Source: Proteiniphilum sp.
Lineage (GTDB): Bacteria > Bacteroidota > Bacteroidia > Bacteroidales > Dysgonomonadaceae
Direction of reading: 5' to 3'
Length of the DNA: 41,469 bases
Assembly: GCA_011620695.1 (NCBI GenBank)
Contig: WOYT01000079.1
Coordinates: 1-41,469 of the forward strand
This document shows, in pieces, positions 7,774-17,155 of the stretch (its first letter is position 1; every line of letters begins with the position of its first letter). Below the pieces are notes generated by a model. The model did no database searches and was not told the origin of the DNA. It saw only the letters and a program-made list of their open reading frames with translations. The translations under genes were made by a program, and so were the position numbers.

Positions 7774-10700
7774 TCAGCGGAAGTTGAGGCGCAGGGCGAT
7801 GCCTGCATTGCTGTTGGTAGTAGCTGAGGAGAGTGAAGAGACCAGCGGTTTATGGATCATGCGGTCATAAAAGGCACGCAGGGTGAGAAGCCTGCTTACC
7901 GCATAATCGGCCGAGAAGCGAATGGTGCTGGTTTGAATGCCACTCGCCGGTTGAGTGGTCTCCTCTTCGATTCTTCTGATGAGTGTCTCTGTCTTTTTCA
8001 TGGAGATATCGAGGCGAAGCGTGAGATCGCTCCGAAAGGTTGATTCATTTTTTCCTGGTGTCTCATTTGGAGCCTGCTGCAACAGGGGTGACACGCGATA
8101 CCGTTCAGGAGATGATCTCCTGATGCCGATGAGACGGCCAAAATCGGGAAAGCGGTAACCGGCTCCGATAACCAGGTCGTTGTCATGCATCTCCATCACC
8201 TGAAGTGAAGAAATTGCCAGGTTGAGTGAACGTGTGCGATTCATTCGTAGTGTCAGGTTCATGTTGTTATGAAATGATGCGCGCAACTCGAACAGTGGAT
8301 TGAAACTCTCCATGATGTTGATGGATTGAATGTGATAGGGAGAAGAGGGGAGTGGGTCACCGGTTACCGCGTCACGGATGAACCCCATATCATGTTGTTC
8401 TGTTCCTACCCAGCTGAGATGTGTTTGGTAAGAGCCAATCCGGTATTGCGAGAGGTAACTGTGGGTGATCATCAGTTCGGCCAGTTGTTGGCGCAACGCC
8501 GGCATCATGGTGGTCAGATTGATTGAGAGGTTCCAGTTGGGCATCATCGATGAGAGGGAAGGAAAAGGGGTGAGTGCGATTGTATGCTCATTCTTACCGG
8601 TGTAGGCAGCCAGAAATGCAGGGATAAGTACATCGGAAGCATTCATCTTCACATCGCCGTTGTTCATGGAGAATGTCTCTCCCGCCAGTGGACTATTCTG
8701 AAGAAACCCCTGCTGCGGATATTGTTTACCTGCATATTGATCTCTGATGCGACTCGCCACTACAGATCTGTTCTCCAGAAACCGGCGAAAGGTTGCAGAG
8801 TAATATTGCTGGTTGGCATCACCTCTTTCAAATGCCGAGAAGAGAGAGATGGTGCTGATGGCAAAACTGCCGCCCTGGATCTCGGGAATACCTTCAAACA
8901 TGTATTGATATTCGCTGCGGTGGTTCTCCTCACGGAGCGCGTGGAGGTCGATGCGAATGCCGGCGACTGGTTCAAGAGCGGTCTCGATCCGCACATTTCT
9001 GGTACGGTTGAAAATGGCTGGAGTGATGTGCTCCTGATTGATCACCAGTCGTTGTGCGGCCAGTGCCTCTTCCACGAAGGCTCTTCCTCCATCTGCACCG
9101 AAAGCGAAGGGTAAGCCGGGCAGCAATACCCCTTTCACTCTTTTTTGTCCGAACAGATCACCGCTCATCGGGAGATAACCTGGAAGGTTGGTGCGTGTTT
9201 TGTATCCGATATTGAGGTTAATTTGTCGGATCATCCTCAAGAGTTGTGAGAGGGTGGATGACATCCTCACCGACGGCAATTTTTGGTACAGACGTGGCAG
9301 GTTAAAGCGGCTGTTGAGCGTGAAGGAGAGATCGTTTTGCAGCTGATTGCCAATCTCTTTATCTTCGATTGTTGCACCGCGCTCCCACCGGTATTGTGCG
9401 TGATAAGCCGCGCTGCTGCTGATCCAGTCCAGAAAAGGAATCACCTCAAAGGGGAGCTTGTAACTTGCATCAGCTGTCTGATCATACCTGAGCGGTCGGC
9501 CCAGCTCGCGCAAGCTGAGCATCACTGAATCTTTCCAAATCTCATAGTCGTCCCGGTTGATTGATTTGTTTACCTGTAGGTATGGCTCTTCGATCTCAGC
9601 CAGCGTGCCGGAGCGAAAGGAGATATTCAGGTGAGGTGTCAGATTCCAGGAGAGGTTGAGCTGTCGGTCCCAGTAGAAGTTATGACTGTAACTGAGATAA
9701 GCTGTTTGGCTTTCAGTCTCACCTGCTGCATAGCTATTCAGGTTGCGCAGCTGTCGCTCGCTGTAGTTACGGTCTATTTGGTGACTGAGACTGATCTGGT
9801 CGGGGAGGTAGCGGATTTGGAGAGTGCCGAGAGAGGTGTTGCGCTCATTCTCTTTCAGGAAACGAAAAGGTTCCCACGGTTTTATCAGGGGTGAGTAGGA
9901 GTAAACTAGCTGCAAACGCTGATTACTTTCTGTGGCATATTCGACTTCCGGGTTTCTTTGTTGTTGTAAGTTCCCTGAGTAGGAAAATGTGAAGTTTGCC
10001 GGATCGTAAGGCATCGGGTTTGCACTTCGGATATTCATCTTCAGGTTGTTCAGGCTGATGTTTCGGTACGACGTTTTGGTCTGAGCGATGCGCTGAACAG
10101 AGTCTCTTTCGGAGTGAAGGGTCATCTGCTCTATTGATTCAGATAGAAGGATATCACTGTTAAAGGGATCATAAAGAGGGGTCTCCAGGTTGTTACTGTA
10201 TGCGTAGAAGAGAGGTGCTGTGATCCTGGCTTTTCGTGGCAGAAAACGACCCAGATCCAGGTTGAGAGTGAGGCTGACCGATGAGAAGTCGTTGTTGCGG
10301 CGTTGTTGCAAGCCCTGGCTCAGCGACCCGAACCCGGCTGTCTCTCTCCTGGCGGAGAGCTGTATTGTGCCGATATCTGATAACGATAATCCAATGTTTC
10401 CCTGTGCAGCCCACCCTCCTTTTTCATCGAACTCGCTCAATCGCATCTCGTTCACCCATACCTCTCCCGAGCGGGTTACAGCGCTGTTGTTCCGGATGCC
10501 GATCATCATCACCTTGATCTCCGCCAGCGACGGGTTGCCGGTGATGGTAAGCCGTCGCTCCGTTTGATCGGGATCGGCTTCACTGTAAGGGGTGTAGGAG
10601 CCTGATTGTTCGCCCTCTTTCAGCAATCTATCTCGCTTGAGCTTGAGCTGGGTGAACAGCTCCAGCGGGAGATCAATCCTGTTCGCTGCCGGCCAGACCT

Positions 10701-13700
10701 TTTCTCTGTCAGCGTTGATGTAAGTGCTGTAGTGTCCCTCAGGTGTCAGATAAAGAGGAAGCGCTACTTCGTAGTAATTGTTGCGGTAGTCGGAGCCAAT
10801 CCGCAGGAAGAGGGAGAGATCACCATCCTGCAGCCTGCCCGCATCTTCCTTCGGCTGTTCGGCATGTACAAACATTTGCAGCCGCTTGTAACGACGCAGG
10901 TCATGCATGGCACCCTTGTAGATGGCGCGGCTGTCGCCCGCTTCCAGCTGCTCCACTTTGAGGGACAGTGCCTGCTCATTCTCTTGTCGGAGTTGGGGCT
11001 GACTGGGGTCTATCACACGTGTCACACCAGGTGGCATGACATAGTTGACCGGTGTTCTGTTGCCGTTCTCCTCGATATTGACCGCAGTGATGGAGAGCTG
11101 ACCGCTACCTGTCTGGCTGCCGCCTGTGGTCAGGTCACTATTGTAGGTGCGCCATTCACTGCGTACCAGTCCCAGCGTGGCAAAACGAAAAACTTGAGGT
11201 TGCCTGAAGCCGGTAAGCAACATTCGCATAAAGCGGATGTTGTGAAACCCCTCGATGTTGCCAATCTTCAACTGGTAATCGCTGATCGGGATTCTAAAGA
11301 GGTACCAGGTCACTTTCTCCTGTCGACCATTGCGCAGCGACACGCTCACCTCTCTCTTGTCAGCTATGTGGTTGAAGCCTGGTTGCATCTCCTCAGGGCG
11401 CAATGAGACATGATAGCTGTAGTAACGTTCCTGATCATTGAGTGTGTTGTCCCGATCGATATCCTCCACATCGGGCGTGTTGCGTGATGCAGTGTGATAA
11501 CCGTCGTCGTTCTCGGGTGCCTGGGAGTTACCTTCCGTCCCGTTGTAGTATTTGTAACGTTCCAGGATGGTTAGCTGGCGCCGGTCCTGCTCCTCACCAC
11601 GGTAATGACGGAAGCGGTCACCCGCTGGGTCGTTGATCGGTGAGTGGGCATCTTCGCGCATCCGAGCGAGCGTTGCATCCGAGAGTCGTGGTTGCAGCTC
11701 CTCCAGATATTGCGCGTAGGTGGGGAATTGTTTCTCCTGTTCACTGTTGAGACCATTCAGACCCACATCCTGTAACCGGCGGGCCTCCGCACCCAGCGAG
11801 TTATCAAAGCCATAGAGGCTGGACTGGTACCGGGGGGTGAGACCCCAGATGGTTTGTTCCACGGCACTGCTGTCGCTGTTGGTTGGAAGACCGTTCTCGA
11901 AGAATTTCTTTCCGTCACGCAGCACATCTTCAGAGATCTCACCCAGGTGAAAGTAGAGATCGCCACCGGCTAAATTTGCCAGCGTGTCTCCTGCAAAGGG
12001 ATCCATCAGCCAGAATTCAATATATTCAATATTGGCTGCCTCAAAATCGCTTGTCTCCAGCTGGCGGGTAATGCCACCCCAGCGGCTGGATGGGTTCAGC
12101 AGATAACCATCACGATCTACTTCTCTGTCAAGGTTATAAGGCCCTCTCTCGTTGGGGTAGTAAGAGAGGTTGAGTACCGGTATGGTAGCCGGTTGTCCAT
12201 AGAGAAGATCTCTTTCCGGGAAGATCTCCCGTTCATAGATCTCACGCACCCGGTGGTCGGAGAGTTGATCCGGATCATTTCTGATGTGGGTGGGCGTCAG
12301 GGAGGAGTTCTTACGGGTGAAGATGCCATCGATGTGGTACCAGGATAGCAGTGCCCGGTTTTTTCCGTTTTCAATCTGATTGGTGAGTGCTCCCTCCGGA
12401 AAGAGTGAGGTCGCACTGTTGTCGATGGGCGTGGCGGCAAGTGACCAGGCATAGGGATTGCGAAGGTCGATCACAGAGGTCGTCGATTCGAAATCATCCA
12501 GATAGGAATACCCTCCTGCATGCTGACTGCTATAGTGACCCGGTATCATCTGTGCAAAAGCCAGCTCTGCTGTGAGCTGTGAAGGTGCGGTAGCATTGGT
12601 GAAAGGGAGCAGGTTGAGCAGGTTTGTCAACGCAACCGATTCTCTTTTCCAGCTCAGGTTGGATCCCCACAGCAGGTTCCTGGTTGCCTCCTCACCAAAA
12701 GCGGTCTTCACGGTCAGCGGTTTCTCTGTATAATGCATCAGCGTGGCGCCCAGCGAAAGATCGCTGGAGAGATTGTAGAGGAGGTTCACACCCATCAGTG
12801 TCTTGCGTTGCATCTGTGAGAATGTCTGCTCCTCCAGGGTTACACTCAACGGCGTACCTGCATCCAGTAGGGATTGATTTAAGATGGTGACGCTACCCGA
12901 GAGATAATCCACGGTGTAGTCGATCCCTTCCGTGAGGGTGATACCACCGGCGGTTACCTTCACCGAACCACGTGCCACGTTCATCGCATTGAGGCTGATC
13001 ACAGCCTCCGATGCAGCCCGGTACTCACCGCTGATGCGATATTTATTCTTTTCAGCGAGTTGACGGGCCACAGTCCGCGTGGAGTCATACAGCTCCTGAA
13101 AGAGATAGCGTGCGGCGACGGTTTCATTTTTTATCCTCTCCTTCAGGTGGGAACCGAACGGTTCGGTCACCGGGAAGATGATTCTGCCCTGCTGGGTATC
13201 AACCGTATATCCCTCCAGGAAATCGAAGATACCGTCAGGGTAGGGGTCTTGCCGCTCATTTAACCTGTCGAGCTGCATCACCCGCAGGAGCAGCTCATCA
13301 TCGATACCGCTACCGGGGAGATAGCTCAGATAGACGCCGGCAGAGTCACTCTGACGGGTGATCTCGAGACGGAAGTGATCTGCTTCAAGGTTGTAGGCAC
13401 CATATCCCAGCGAGTAAATGTTTTTCATCATCAAATCCCACACAGGTGATGAGGGGGAGAGCGAGACGGGTTTCAGCAGTTTCAGAAAAAGTGCATCCTG
13501 ACTATTTTCCATGCCGATATCGGCTGAGAATTCACCCACCTGATAGACCTCTCCCCCATAGTTGTACTCGAAAGCTACTGCCAGCACCTCGTCAGGTTGC
13601 AGCGGCATGTTCAGGGAGAGGTACCCCAGCTGGGGATGGTAGCTGTACTCAGAAGGCGAGAGCAGTCTGGCATTTTCCAGCTTTTCATAATCAGTGCCGC

Positions 13701-14853
13701 TCACCACATCTCCCGGTAACAGTGTCATCCCCTGACGGATGTCTCTAATCCCGGCATAGGTGGTGGTCAGTTCATCATAGAGCGTGTTGCCCCGGTTGTA
13801 TGGAATCTCCTCCGCTCCCATTGGTTGCCATCTGGGGTTATGAATGGTGTGATGCTCTCCCAGATCGGCCAACGCAACAATGTTCCTCACCTGACTGTAA
13901 TCCCCCCGTCGGTTGGTAACCCACACCTCGATACGGGTGATTGAAATGGGTGATCCTACATAGGGCAGGCTGCTCATTGCATGGTTGTAGTTGTAGCGAA
14001 ACCAATAGGCAAGGAAGAAGTGCCTGTTTTCTTCGTAGTTATCGGCACTGAATGAGAAGGGCGTGATCTGTCTGCTGCCGCTGCTGTGAATGGTCTGCAC
14101 CTCCGACTGCTGCCTGGAGAAGAGCGTGTTTACCTGCAGTTTCCCGAACTGCAGGTCTGCTTTGATGCCGAACAGTGCAGCACCGCCATCAATCAGTGGA
14201 TTGGAGGTGGTCATCTCTACATTACCCGCCTCGATGTTGCGGATGATCTGATCTTCATCCCCCTGATATGCCAGTTTGAGCTCCTTGCTACGGTAGTCGA
14301 AAGTGGCTTCGGTGTCGTAGTTGACATCGAAATTGATCTTCTCCCCAACTGTTGCGCTCAGGTTGAGTTGTATCTGCTGGTCAAAGTTGAAGATGGTGCG
14401 CTTGCGTGCACGCAATGGGAGTGTGGGATTGTCTGTCACATCTCTTTTCAAGCCGGCAGAGATCTCGAGTGATCCCTGGGTGGAGAGCTGCACTCCTCCC
14501 GCTCCGAACAGTGTTGTGGGTGGTTTTTTTTCTCTCTGCAGTCCGGATATTGTAAAAGTGGGGTAGGATGCAGTGCTGCTGTCTGCACGCTCTCTGTAAC
14601 GTTCTCTGAATTGGTCGCCCTGCATCTTTCGCAGGCGATAGGCCATGTACTCCTTTCGCGTCATGGTGATGGGCGTCTCAATCAGATGATCTCCAATCCT
14701 CCTCTCAAAAATGTAAAGCGCTGTGCCGGGATCGTACCGCACTACGGTATGTACTCCCACCTGTTGCTGCTGGGCCGGGAGAGGCTGCGTCCCGTTCATA
14801 ACAAACAGAAACGTAAGCACAAGGAATAAATAAGATCTGTTCAAAGAGCACAC
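7774..14853 (-). CDS. sprA: Type IX secretion system outer-membrane translocon SprA/Sov
   Basis: At 2359 residues this is the size of SprA (Flavobacterium) and Sov (Porphyromonas), the giant single-chain outer-membrane beta-barrel through which type IX secretion cargo crosses. A signal peptide (hydrophobic residues 8-19, cleavage near PLPA/QQQ at residue 27) is followed by long beta-rich repeats throughout and a final strand ending in GIALRLNFR with a terminal Phe-Arg. The gene is uninterrupted. The position immediately downstream of ruvA is shared with Porphyromonas gingivalis. Its start is not ATG: the first usable codon is GTG 14853, with TTG 14844 as an alternative three codons on; neither changes the signal peptide much. 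It is probably co-transcribed with ruvA, 52 bases upstream. No clear terminator is seen in 7561-7773, the 213-base AT-rich gap before rprX. Confidence 0.95.
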   Translation of the reverse strand: MCSLNRSYLFLVLTFLFVMNGTQPLPAQQQQVGVHTVVRYDPGTALYIFERRIGDHLIETPITMTRKEYMAYRLRKMQGDQFRERYRERADSSTASYPTFTISGLQREKKPPTTLFGAGGVQLSTQGSLEISAGLKRDVTDNPTLPLRARKRTIFNFDQQIQLNLSATVGEKINFDVNYDTEATFDYRSKELKLAYQGDEDQIIRNIEAGNVEMTTSNPLIDGGAALFGIKADLQFGKLQVNTLFSRQQSEVQTIHSSGSRQITPFSFSADNYEENRHFFLAYWFRYNYNHAMSSLPYVGSPISITRIEVWVTNRRGDYSQVRNIVALADLGEHHTIHNPRWQPMGAEEIPYNRGNTLYDELTTTYAGIRDIRQGMTLLPGDVVSGTDYEKLENARLLSPSEYSYHPQLGYLSLNMPLQPDEVLAVAFEYNYGGEVYQVGEFSADIGMENSQDALFLKLLKPVSLSPSSPVWDLMMKNIYSLGYGAYNLEADHFRLEITRQSDSAGVYLSYLPGSGIDDELLLRVMQLDRLNERQDPYPDGIFDFLEGYTVDTQQGRIIFPVTEPFGSHLKERIKNETVAARYLFQELYDSTRTVARQLAEKNKYRISGEYRAASEAVISLNAMNVARGSVKVTAGGITLTEGIDYTVDYLSGSVTILNQSLLDAGTPLSVTLEEQTFSQMQRKTLMGVNLLYNLSSDLSLGATLMHYTEKPLTVKTAFGEEATRNLLWGSNLSWKRESVALTNLLNLLPFTNATAPSQLTAELAFAQMIPGHYSSQHAGGYSYLDDFESTTSVIDLRNPYAWSLAATPIDNSATSLFPEGALTNQIENGKNRALLSWYHIDGIFTRKNSSLTPTHIRNDPDQLSDHRVREIYEREIFPERDLLYGQPATIPVLNLSYYPNERGPYNLDREVDRDGYLLNPSSRWGGITRQLETSDFEAANIEYIEFWLMDPFAGDTLANLAGGDLYFHLGEISEDVLRDGKKFFENGLPTNSDSSAVEQTIWGLTPRYQSSLYGFDNSLGAEARRLQDVGLNGLNSEQEKQFPTYAQYLEELQPRLSDATLARMREDAHSPINDPAGDRFRHYRGEEQDRRQLTILERYKYYNGTEGNSQAPENDDGYHTASRNTPDVEDIDRDNTLNDQERYYSYHVSLRPEEMQPGFNHIADKREVSVSLRNGRQEKVTWYLFRIPISDYQLKIGNIEGFHNIRFMRMLLTGFRQPQVFRFATLGLVRSEWRTYNSDLTTGGSQTGSGQLSITAVNIEENGNRTPVNYVMPPGVTRVIDPSQPQLRQENEQALSLKVEQLEAGDSRAIYKGAMHDLRRYKRLQMFVHAEQPKEDAGRLQDGDLSLFLRIGSDYRNNYYEVALPLYLTPEGHYSTYINADREKVWPAANRIDLPLELFTQLKLKRDRLLKEGEQSGSYTPYSEADPDQTERRLTITGNPSLAEIKVMMIGIRNNSAVTRSGEVWVNEMRLSEFDEKGGWAAQGNIGLSLSDIGTIQLSARRETAGFGSLSQGLQQRRNNDFSSVSLTLNLDLGRFLPRKARITAPLFYAYSNNLETPLYDPFNSDILLSESIEQMTLHSERDSVQRIAQTKTSYRNISLNNLKMNIRSANPMPYDPANFTFSYSGNLQQQRNPEVEYATESNQRLQLVYSYSPLIKPWEPFRFLKENERNTSLGTLQIRYLPDQISLSHQIDRNYSERQLRNLNSYAAGETESQTAYLSYSHNFYWDRQLNLSWNLTPHLNISFRSGTLAEIEEPYLQVNKSINRDDYEIWKDSVMLSLRELGRPLRYDQTADASYKLPFEVIPFLDWISSSAAYHAQYRWERGATIEDKEIGNQLQNDLSFTLNSRFNLPRLYQKLPSVRMSSTLSQLLRMIRQINLNIGYKTRTNLPGYLPMSGDLFGQKRVKGVLLPGLPFAFGADGGRAFVEEALAAQRLVINQEHITPAIFNRTRNVRIETALEPVAGIRIDLHALREENHRSEYQYMFEGIPEIQGGSFAISTISLFSAFERGDANQQYYSATFRRFLENRSVVASRIRDQYAGKQYPQQGFLQNSPLAGETFSMNNGDVKMNASDVLIPAFLAAYTGKNEHTIALTPFPSLSSMMPNWNLSINLTTMMPALRQQLAELMITHSYLSQYRIGSYQTHLSWVGTEQHDMGFIRDAVTGDPLPSSPYHIQSINIMESFNPLFELRASFHNNMNLTLRMNRTRSLNLAISSLQVMEMHDNDLVIGAGYRFPDFGRLIGIRRSSPERYRVSPLLQQAPNETPGKNESTFRSDLTLRLDISMKKTETLIRRIEEETTQPASGIQTSTIRFSADYAVSRLLTLRAFYDRMIHKPLVSSLSSATTNSNAGIALRLNFR

Positions 14854-14884
14854 AGGCCTGTACGATTTTTGTAACCAAAAATGC

Positions 14885-14910
14885 GTATTACGTAACCTAA
14901 AACTGTTAAA
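14885..14910. repeat. Left arm of inverted repeat bracketing ruvA
   Basis: The plus strand reads GTATTACGTAA, five bases, then AACTGTTAAA. The reverse complement of 15502-15528 has the same two blocks with a six-base spacer, so 21 bases match in order. This arm contains the ruvA stop codon (14906-14908) and lies 32-57 bases upstream of the sprA start. Confidence 0.85.
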
Positions 14911-15496
14911 GTCTCTTCAATGCTTCCTTGATCAATCCTTCAACCGGCAGGGTAGGATCTTCCCTGATAATTTTGGCAATCACCTTTTGTGAGGCCGTTT
15001 GTACAAAACCCAGCATTACCAGTGCAGAGACTGCAGCCTGACCGGTGGCGGTGAGACCCTCTTTCATGGGTGACGATACGGTCCCGCTTTCGTCGCTGAA
15101 ACGAATCTTATCTTTCAGATCCACGATGATTCGTTGGGCCGTTTTGGCACCGATTCCTTTTACCGACTGAAGCTGTGCAGCATCGCCCGAGGCGATCACG
15201 CTCTCCAACTCGCGCGAGCTCAGGGAGGAGAGAATCATCCTGGCCGTGCCGGGCCCCACACCTGAGACGCTGATCAGGTGCAGAAACAGCTCCCGTTCAT
15301 GCTTTTCTGCAAAACCGAACAGCAGGTGGGCATCCTCACGGATCGACTCATAGACGTAGAGCCTGGTCTCCGTTCTGCCATTGATGGCGGCAAAGGTGTT
15401 GAGGGAGATATGCATTTGGTACCCGATGCCATTGCACTCAATCGTCACAGCGGCGGGTGTCAGATCAGCTACCGCTCCTTTGATATAATCTATCAT
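14906..15496 (-). CDS. ruvA: Holliday junction branch migration protein RuvA
   Basis: RuvA binds four-way DNA junctions as a tetramer and loads the RuvB motor for branch migration. The 196-residue protein has the N-terminal OB fold ([26 protein letters not shown]), the two helix-hairpin-helix motifs ([16 protein letters not shown] and [16 protein letters not shown]) and a short C-terminal domain III that contacts RuvB. The length is normal. ruvB is not in the window, as is usual in Bacteroidota. It is the first gene of a probable ruvA-sprA operon. Both gene ends are flanked by arms of an inverted repeat (14885-14910 and 15502-15528), the right arm ending six bases before the ATG. A candidate promoter at 15682-15712 would give an unusually long leader of about 180 bases. 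Confidence 0.96.
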   Translation of the reverse strand: MIDYIKGAVADLTPAAVTIECNGIGYQMHISLNTFAAINGRTETRLYVYESIREDAHLLFGFAEKHERELFLHLISVSGVGPGTARMILSSLSSRELESVIASGDAAQLQSVKGIGAKTAQRIIVDLKDKIRFSDESGTVSSPMKEGLTATGQAAVSALVMLGFVQTASQKVIAKIIREDPTLPVEGLIKEALKRL

Positions 15497-15501
15497 TTTC
15501 T

Positions 15502-15528
15502 TTTAACAGTTGGTTGATTACGTAATAC
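15502..15528. repeat. Right arm of inverted repeat bracketing ruvA
   Basis: The minus strand reads GTATTACGTAA, six bases, then AACTGTTAAA, the inverted copy of 14885-14910. It contains a perfect 10-bp palindrome ATTACGTAAT (15517-15526) and occupies positions -32 to -6 relative to the ruvA start codon. Confidence 0.85.
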
Positions 15529-15681
15529 CATCATATAACGACCATGTTGCTCTAAAAGTATATGCAAGGCATAAAAAGGAGACCCCCGGCATGTTCAGCC
15601 TCTGCACCATGTCTTTCTGTGAATGGGTGAAGGTGTTCCCTCGCCTGCGCTCCCTGACCGGTTTCTGTTGCACGTTTGATA
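15529..15681 (-). other. Long untranslated leader upstream of ruvA
   Basis: Between the candidate ruvA promoter and the inverted repeat lie about 150 bases with no convincing open frame. The minus strand contains GC-rich segments (around 15590-15670) and the T-rich end CTCCTTTTTATG near 15575-15585. I see no match to SRP RNA, 6S RNA, tmRNA or a known riboswitch. It may be a plain leader or a small RNA. Confidence 0.3.
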
Positions 15682-15712
15682 CAAAGATAGCGATAAAAAC
15701 ACTCCTGCACAA
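15682..15712 (-). promoter_or_regulatory. Candidate promoter of ruvA-sprA
   Basis: The minus strand has TATCTTTG (15682-15689, consensus TAnnTTTG) with a TTG at 15710-15712, 20 bases upstream, matching the Bacteroidota -33/-7 layout. It is divergent from the thioesterase promoter at 15733-15767. Confidence 0.4.
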
Positions 15713-15732
15713 TACCGCAAATTGAGTCGTGA

Positions 15733-15767
15733 TTGTTGCTCGCTGCAGGATAAATTGTGTACTTTTG
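15733..15767 (+). promoter_or_regulatory. Candidate promoter of the thioesterase gene
   Basis: TACTTTTG at 15760-15767 matches the -7 consensus TAnnTTTG; TTGTTG at 15733-15738 supplies a -33 box with a spacing of about 21 bases. Transcription would begin about 13 bases before ATG 15787, which supports that start. Confidence 0.5.
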
Positions 15768-15786
15768 CAGATCAACAAGAGAAAGA

Positions 15787-16539
15787 ATGAGTGCAAAGAA
15801 AAGCTACCGTTACGAGATAGAGGCACAGGACATTGATTTCCGTCGCAAGGTATCGCTCAGCTCGCTGACCAATTTCGTGCTGATCACCGCCAGCCGCAAT
15901 GCCGAAGAGAATGGATTTGGTCTGCTGGAGTTGCAGAACTGCAACTTCACCTGGGTGCTCTCGCGTTTGGTGATCGACATGGAGCGGATGCCGGATGAGA
16001 GCGATTCCCTTACCATTGATACCTGGATTGAGAAAATTGGCACCACTTTCACCAACCGTAACTTCCGGCTGTTCAGTGCTGCGGGAGAGGTGATCGGACA
16101 TGCCGCCTCCTCCTGGGCGGTGATCGACATGGATACACGACGCAGTGTATTGCTTGACACGCTGCCGGGGATGCAACGTTTTGTGGTGGATGAGTCAACG
16201 CCCATTGGTGAGCCGGGACGCATCGATCATATCGAGGGAGAGGTTTCCAATCAGTTTCAGGTGAAATATAGTGACATCGATATCAACAGTCATGCCAACA
16301 GCCTCAATTATGTACAATGGCTCTCCGACTGCTTCTCACTGGATTATTACAGCGGACACCATATCCGTCGTTTCGAGATCAATTTTCTGAAAGAGATTAT
16401 GTTTGGGGACAGCGGTCAGGTTTACCGGCAGGAGAAAGCTGCCGGTGATCATTATTTTCAGATTGTGACGCGTGACAAAGGTGTTGCCTGCCGGGCGCGC
16501 ATCCTCTTCGGGGAGCTGCCGCATGTCTCCATTGCCTGA
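15787..16539 (+). CDS. Acyl-ACP thioesterase (FatA/FatB-like)
   Basis: The 250-residue protein consists of two hot-dog domains. The N-terminal one (SYRYEIEAQDIDFRRKVSL, then ASRNAEENGFG) and the second domain with DIDINSHANSLNYVQW, where the Asn and His correspond to the catalytic motif NxHxNNxxYxxW of plant FatA/FatB, identify a bacterial acyl-acyl carrier protein thioesterase. It hydrolyses acyl-ACP to free fatty acid and ACP in the cytoplasm; chain-length preference cannot be told. ATG 15787 is chosen over an earlier in-frame codon at 15757, which lies inside the promoter. The gene is monocistronic and converges on the LEA14-like gene with a 9-base gap. Confidence 0.88.
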   Translation: MSAKKSYRYEIEAQDIDFRRKVSLSSLTNFVLITASRNAEENGFGLLELQNCNFTWVLSRLVIDMERMPDESDSLTIDTWIEKIGTTFTNRNFRLFSAAGEVIGHAASSWAVIDMDTRRSVLLDTLPGMQRFVVDESTPIGEPGRIDHIEGEVSNQFQVKYSDIDINSHANSLNYVQWLSDCFSLDYYSGHHIRRFEINFLKEIMFGDSGQVYRQEKAAGDHYFQIVTRDKGVACRARILFGELPHVSIA

Positions 16540-16548
16540 TTGCCAGCT

Positions 16549-17139
16549 CTATTTACCTCCGAAGTTAAAGATCACCGGTATGGGTGCCGGCACTTTCACC
16601 AGTGTTTTCCCGACGTAGAATTTGGGCCAAAGCTTCACCGACACCGATGTCTCATTGGGTGTGATGCCCAGGAAGCCACTCATCTCGCTGGTGACCCGCT
16701 CCTGCGAGTAACGGTTCATCAGGCTCTTCAGGTCCACGCTGATGGGTACCCCAATCACCTTGGTCTCTCCCGGTTCAATACGGACGGGGATATCCATCTT
16801 CCCCTCCACAAACTCCATCTCATTGATCTGGATGGCGTAATCGAGTGCATCGAGAAAAGCAGCAGAGGTGTTAGGATTGGTGACATCCATGTTGAGGGTC
16901 ATGCTGAAAGGGATGGTCTGCATCCCGGAGCCACCCGAGAGAATGGTGGCGATGGTAGCCAGGTTGGAGAGCGAGATGCCGGAGGCATCACCCAAATTGA
17001 GTCCGGAGAGCTGTATGTTGTCGATCGACCGATAGCGGTACTCACTCTGGGATAGTTGATAAGCTCCCCCAATCTTATTCATGATGTCACAACCAGTCAG
17101 GAGGATCATCACACTGAGCATAAAAATCGTTTTCTTCAT
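16549..17139 (-). CDS. LEA14-like (LEA type 2) lipoprotein
   Basis: From ATG 17139 the protein begins MKKTIFMLSVMILLTGCD, a lipoprotein signal peptide with lipobox LTGC (Cys17). The mature part resembles the water-stress/LEA type 2 fold: a beta-sandwich in which NLGDASGISLSNLATI and the later MNLDVTNPNTSAAFLDALDYAIQ carry the typical N-P-x-x pattern, followed by IRVEPGET-like and VDLKSLM segments. The function of such bacterial LEA14 lipoproteins is unknown. The start 23 codons upstream would place the signal sequence internally and is rejected. The gene begins 16 bases after the DUF2027-Smr stop codon, suggesting co-transcription. Confidence 0.8.
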   Translation of the reverse strand: MKKTIFMLSVMILLTGCDIMNKIGGAYQLSQSEYRYRSIDNIQLSGLNLGDASGISLSNLATIATILSGGSGMQTIPFSMTLNMDVTNPNTSAAFLDALDYAIQINEMEFVEGKMDIPVRIEPGETKVIGVPISVDLKSLMNRYSQERVTSEMSGFLGITPNETSVSVKLWPKFYVGKTLVKVPAPIPVIFNFGGK

Positions 17140-17155
17140 ATTTGTGATTGTTGTT

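Noticed and set aside
10606-11406. A 266-codon plus-strand open frame inside sprA, with several others along sprA
   Set aside because: Shadow frames of a 7-kb gene with strong codon bias; no motif, promoter or start context.
15590-15675. Possible signal-recognition-particle RNA in the ruvA leader (GGTCAGGGAGCGCAGG on the minus strand)
   Set aside because: The GGUCAGG part resembles the SRP core, but the GGAA tetraloop and the second strand of the symmetric loop are missing.
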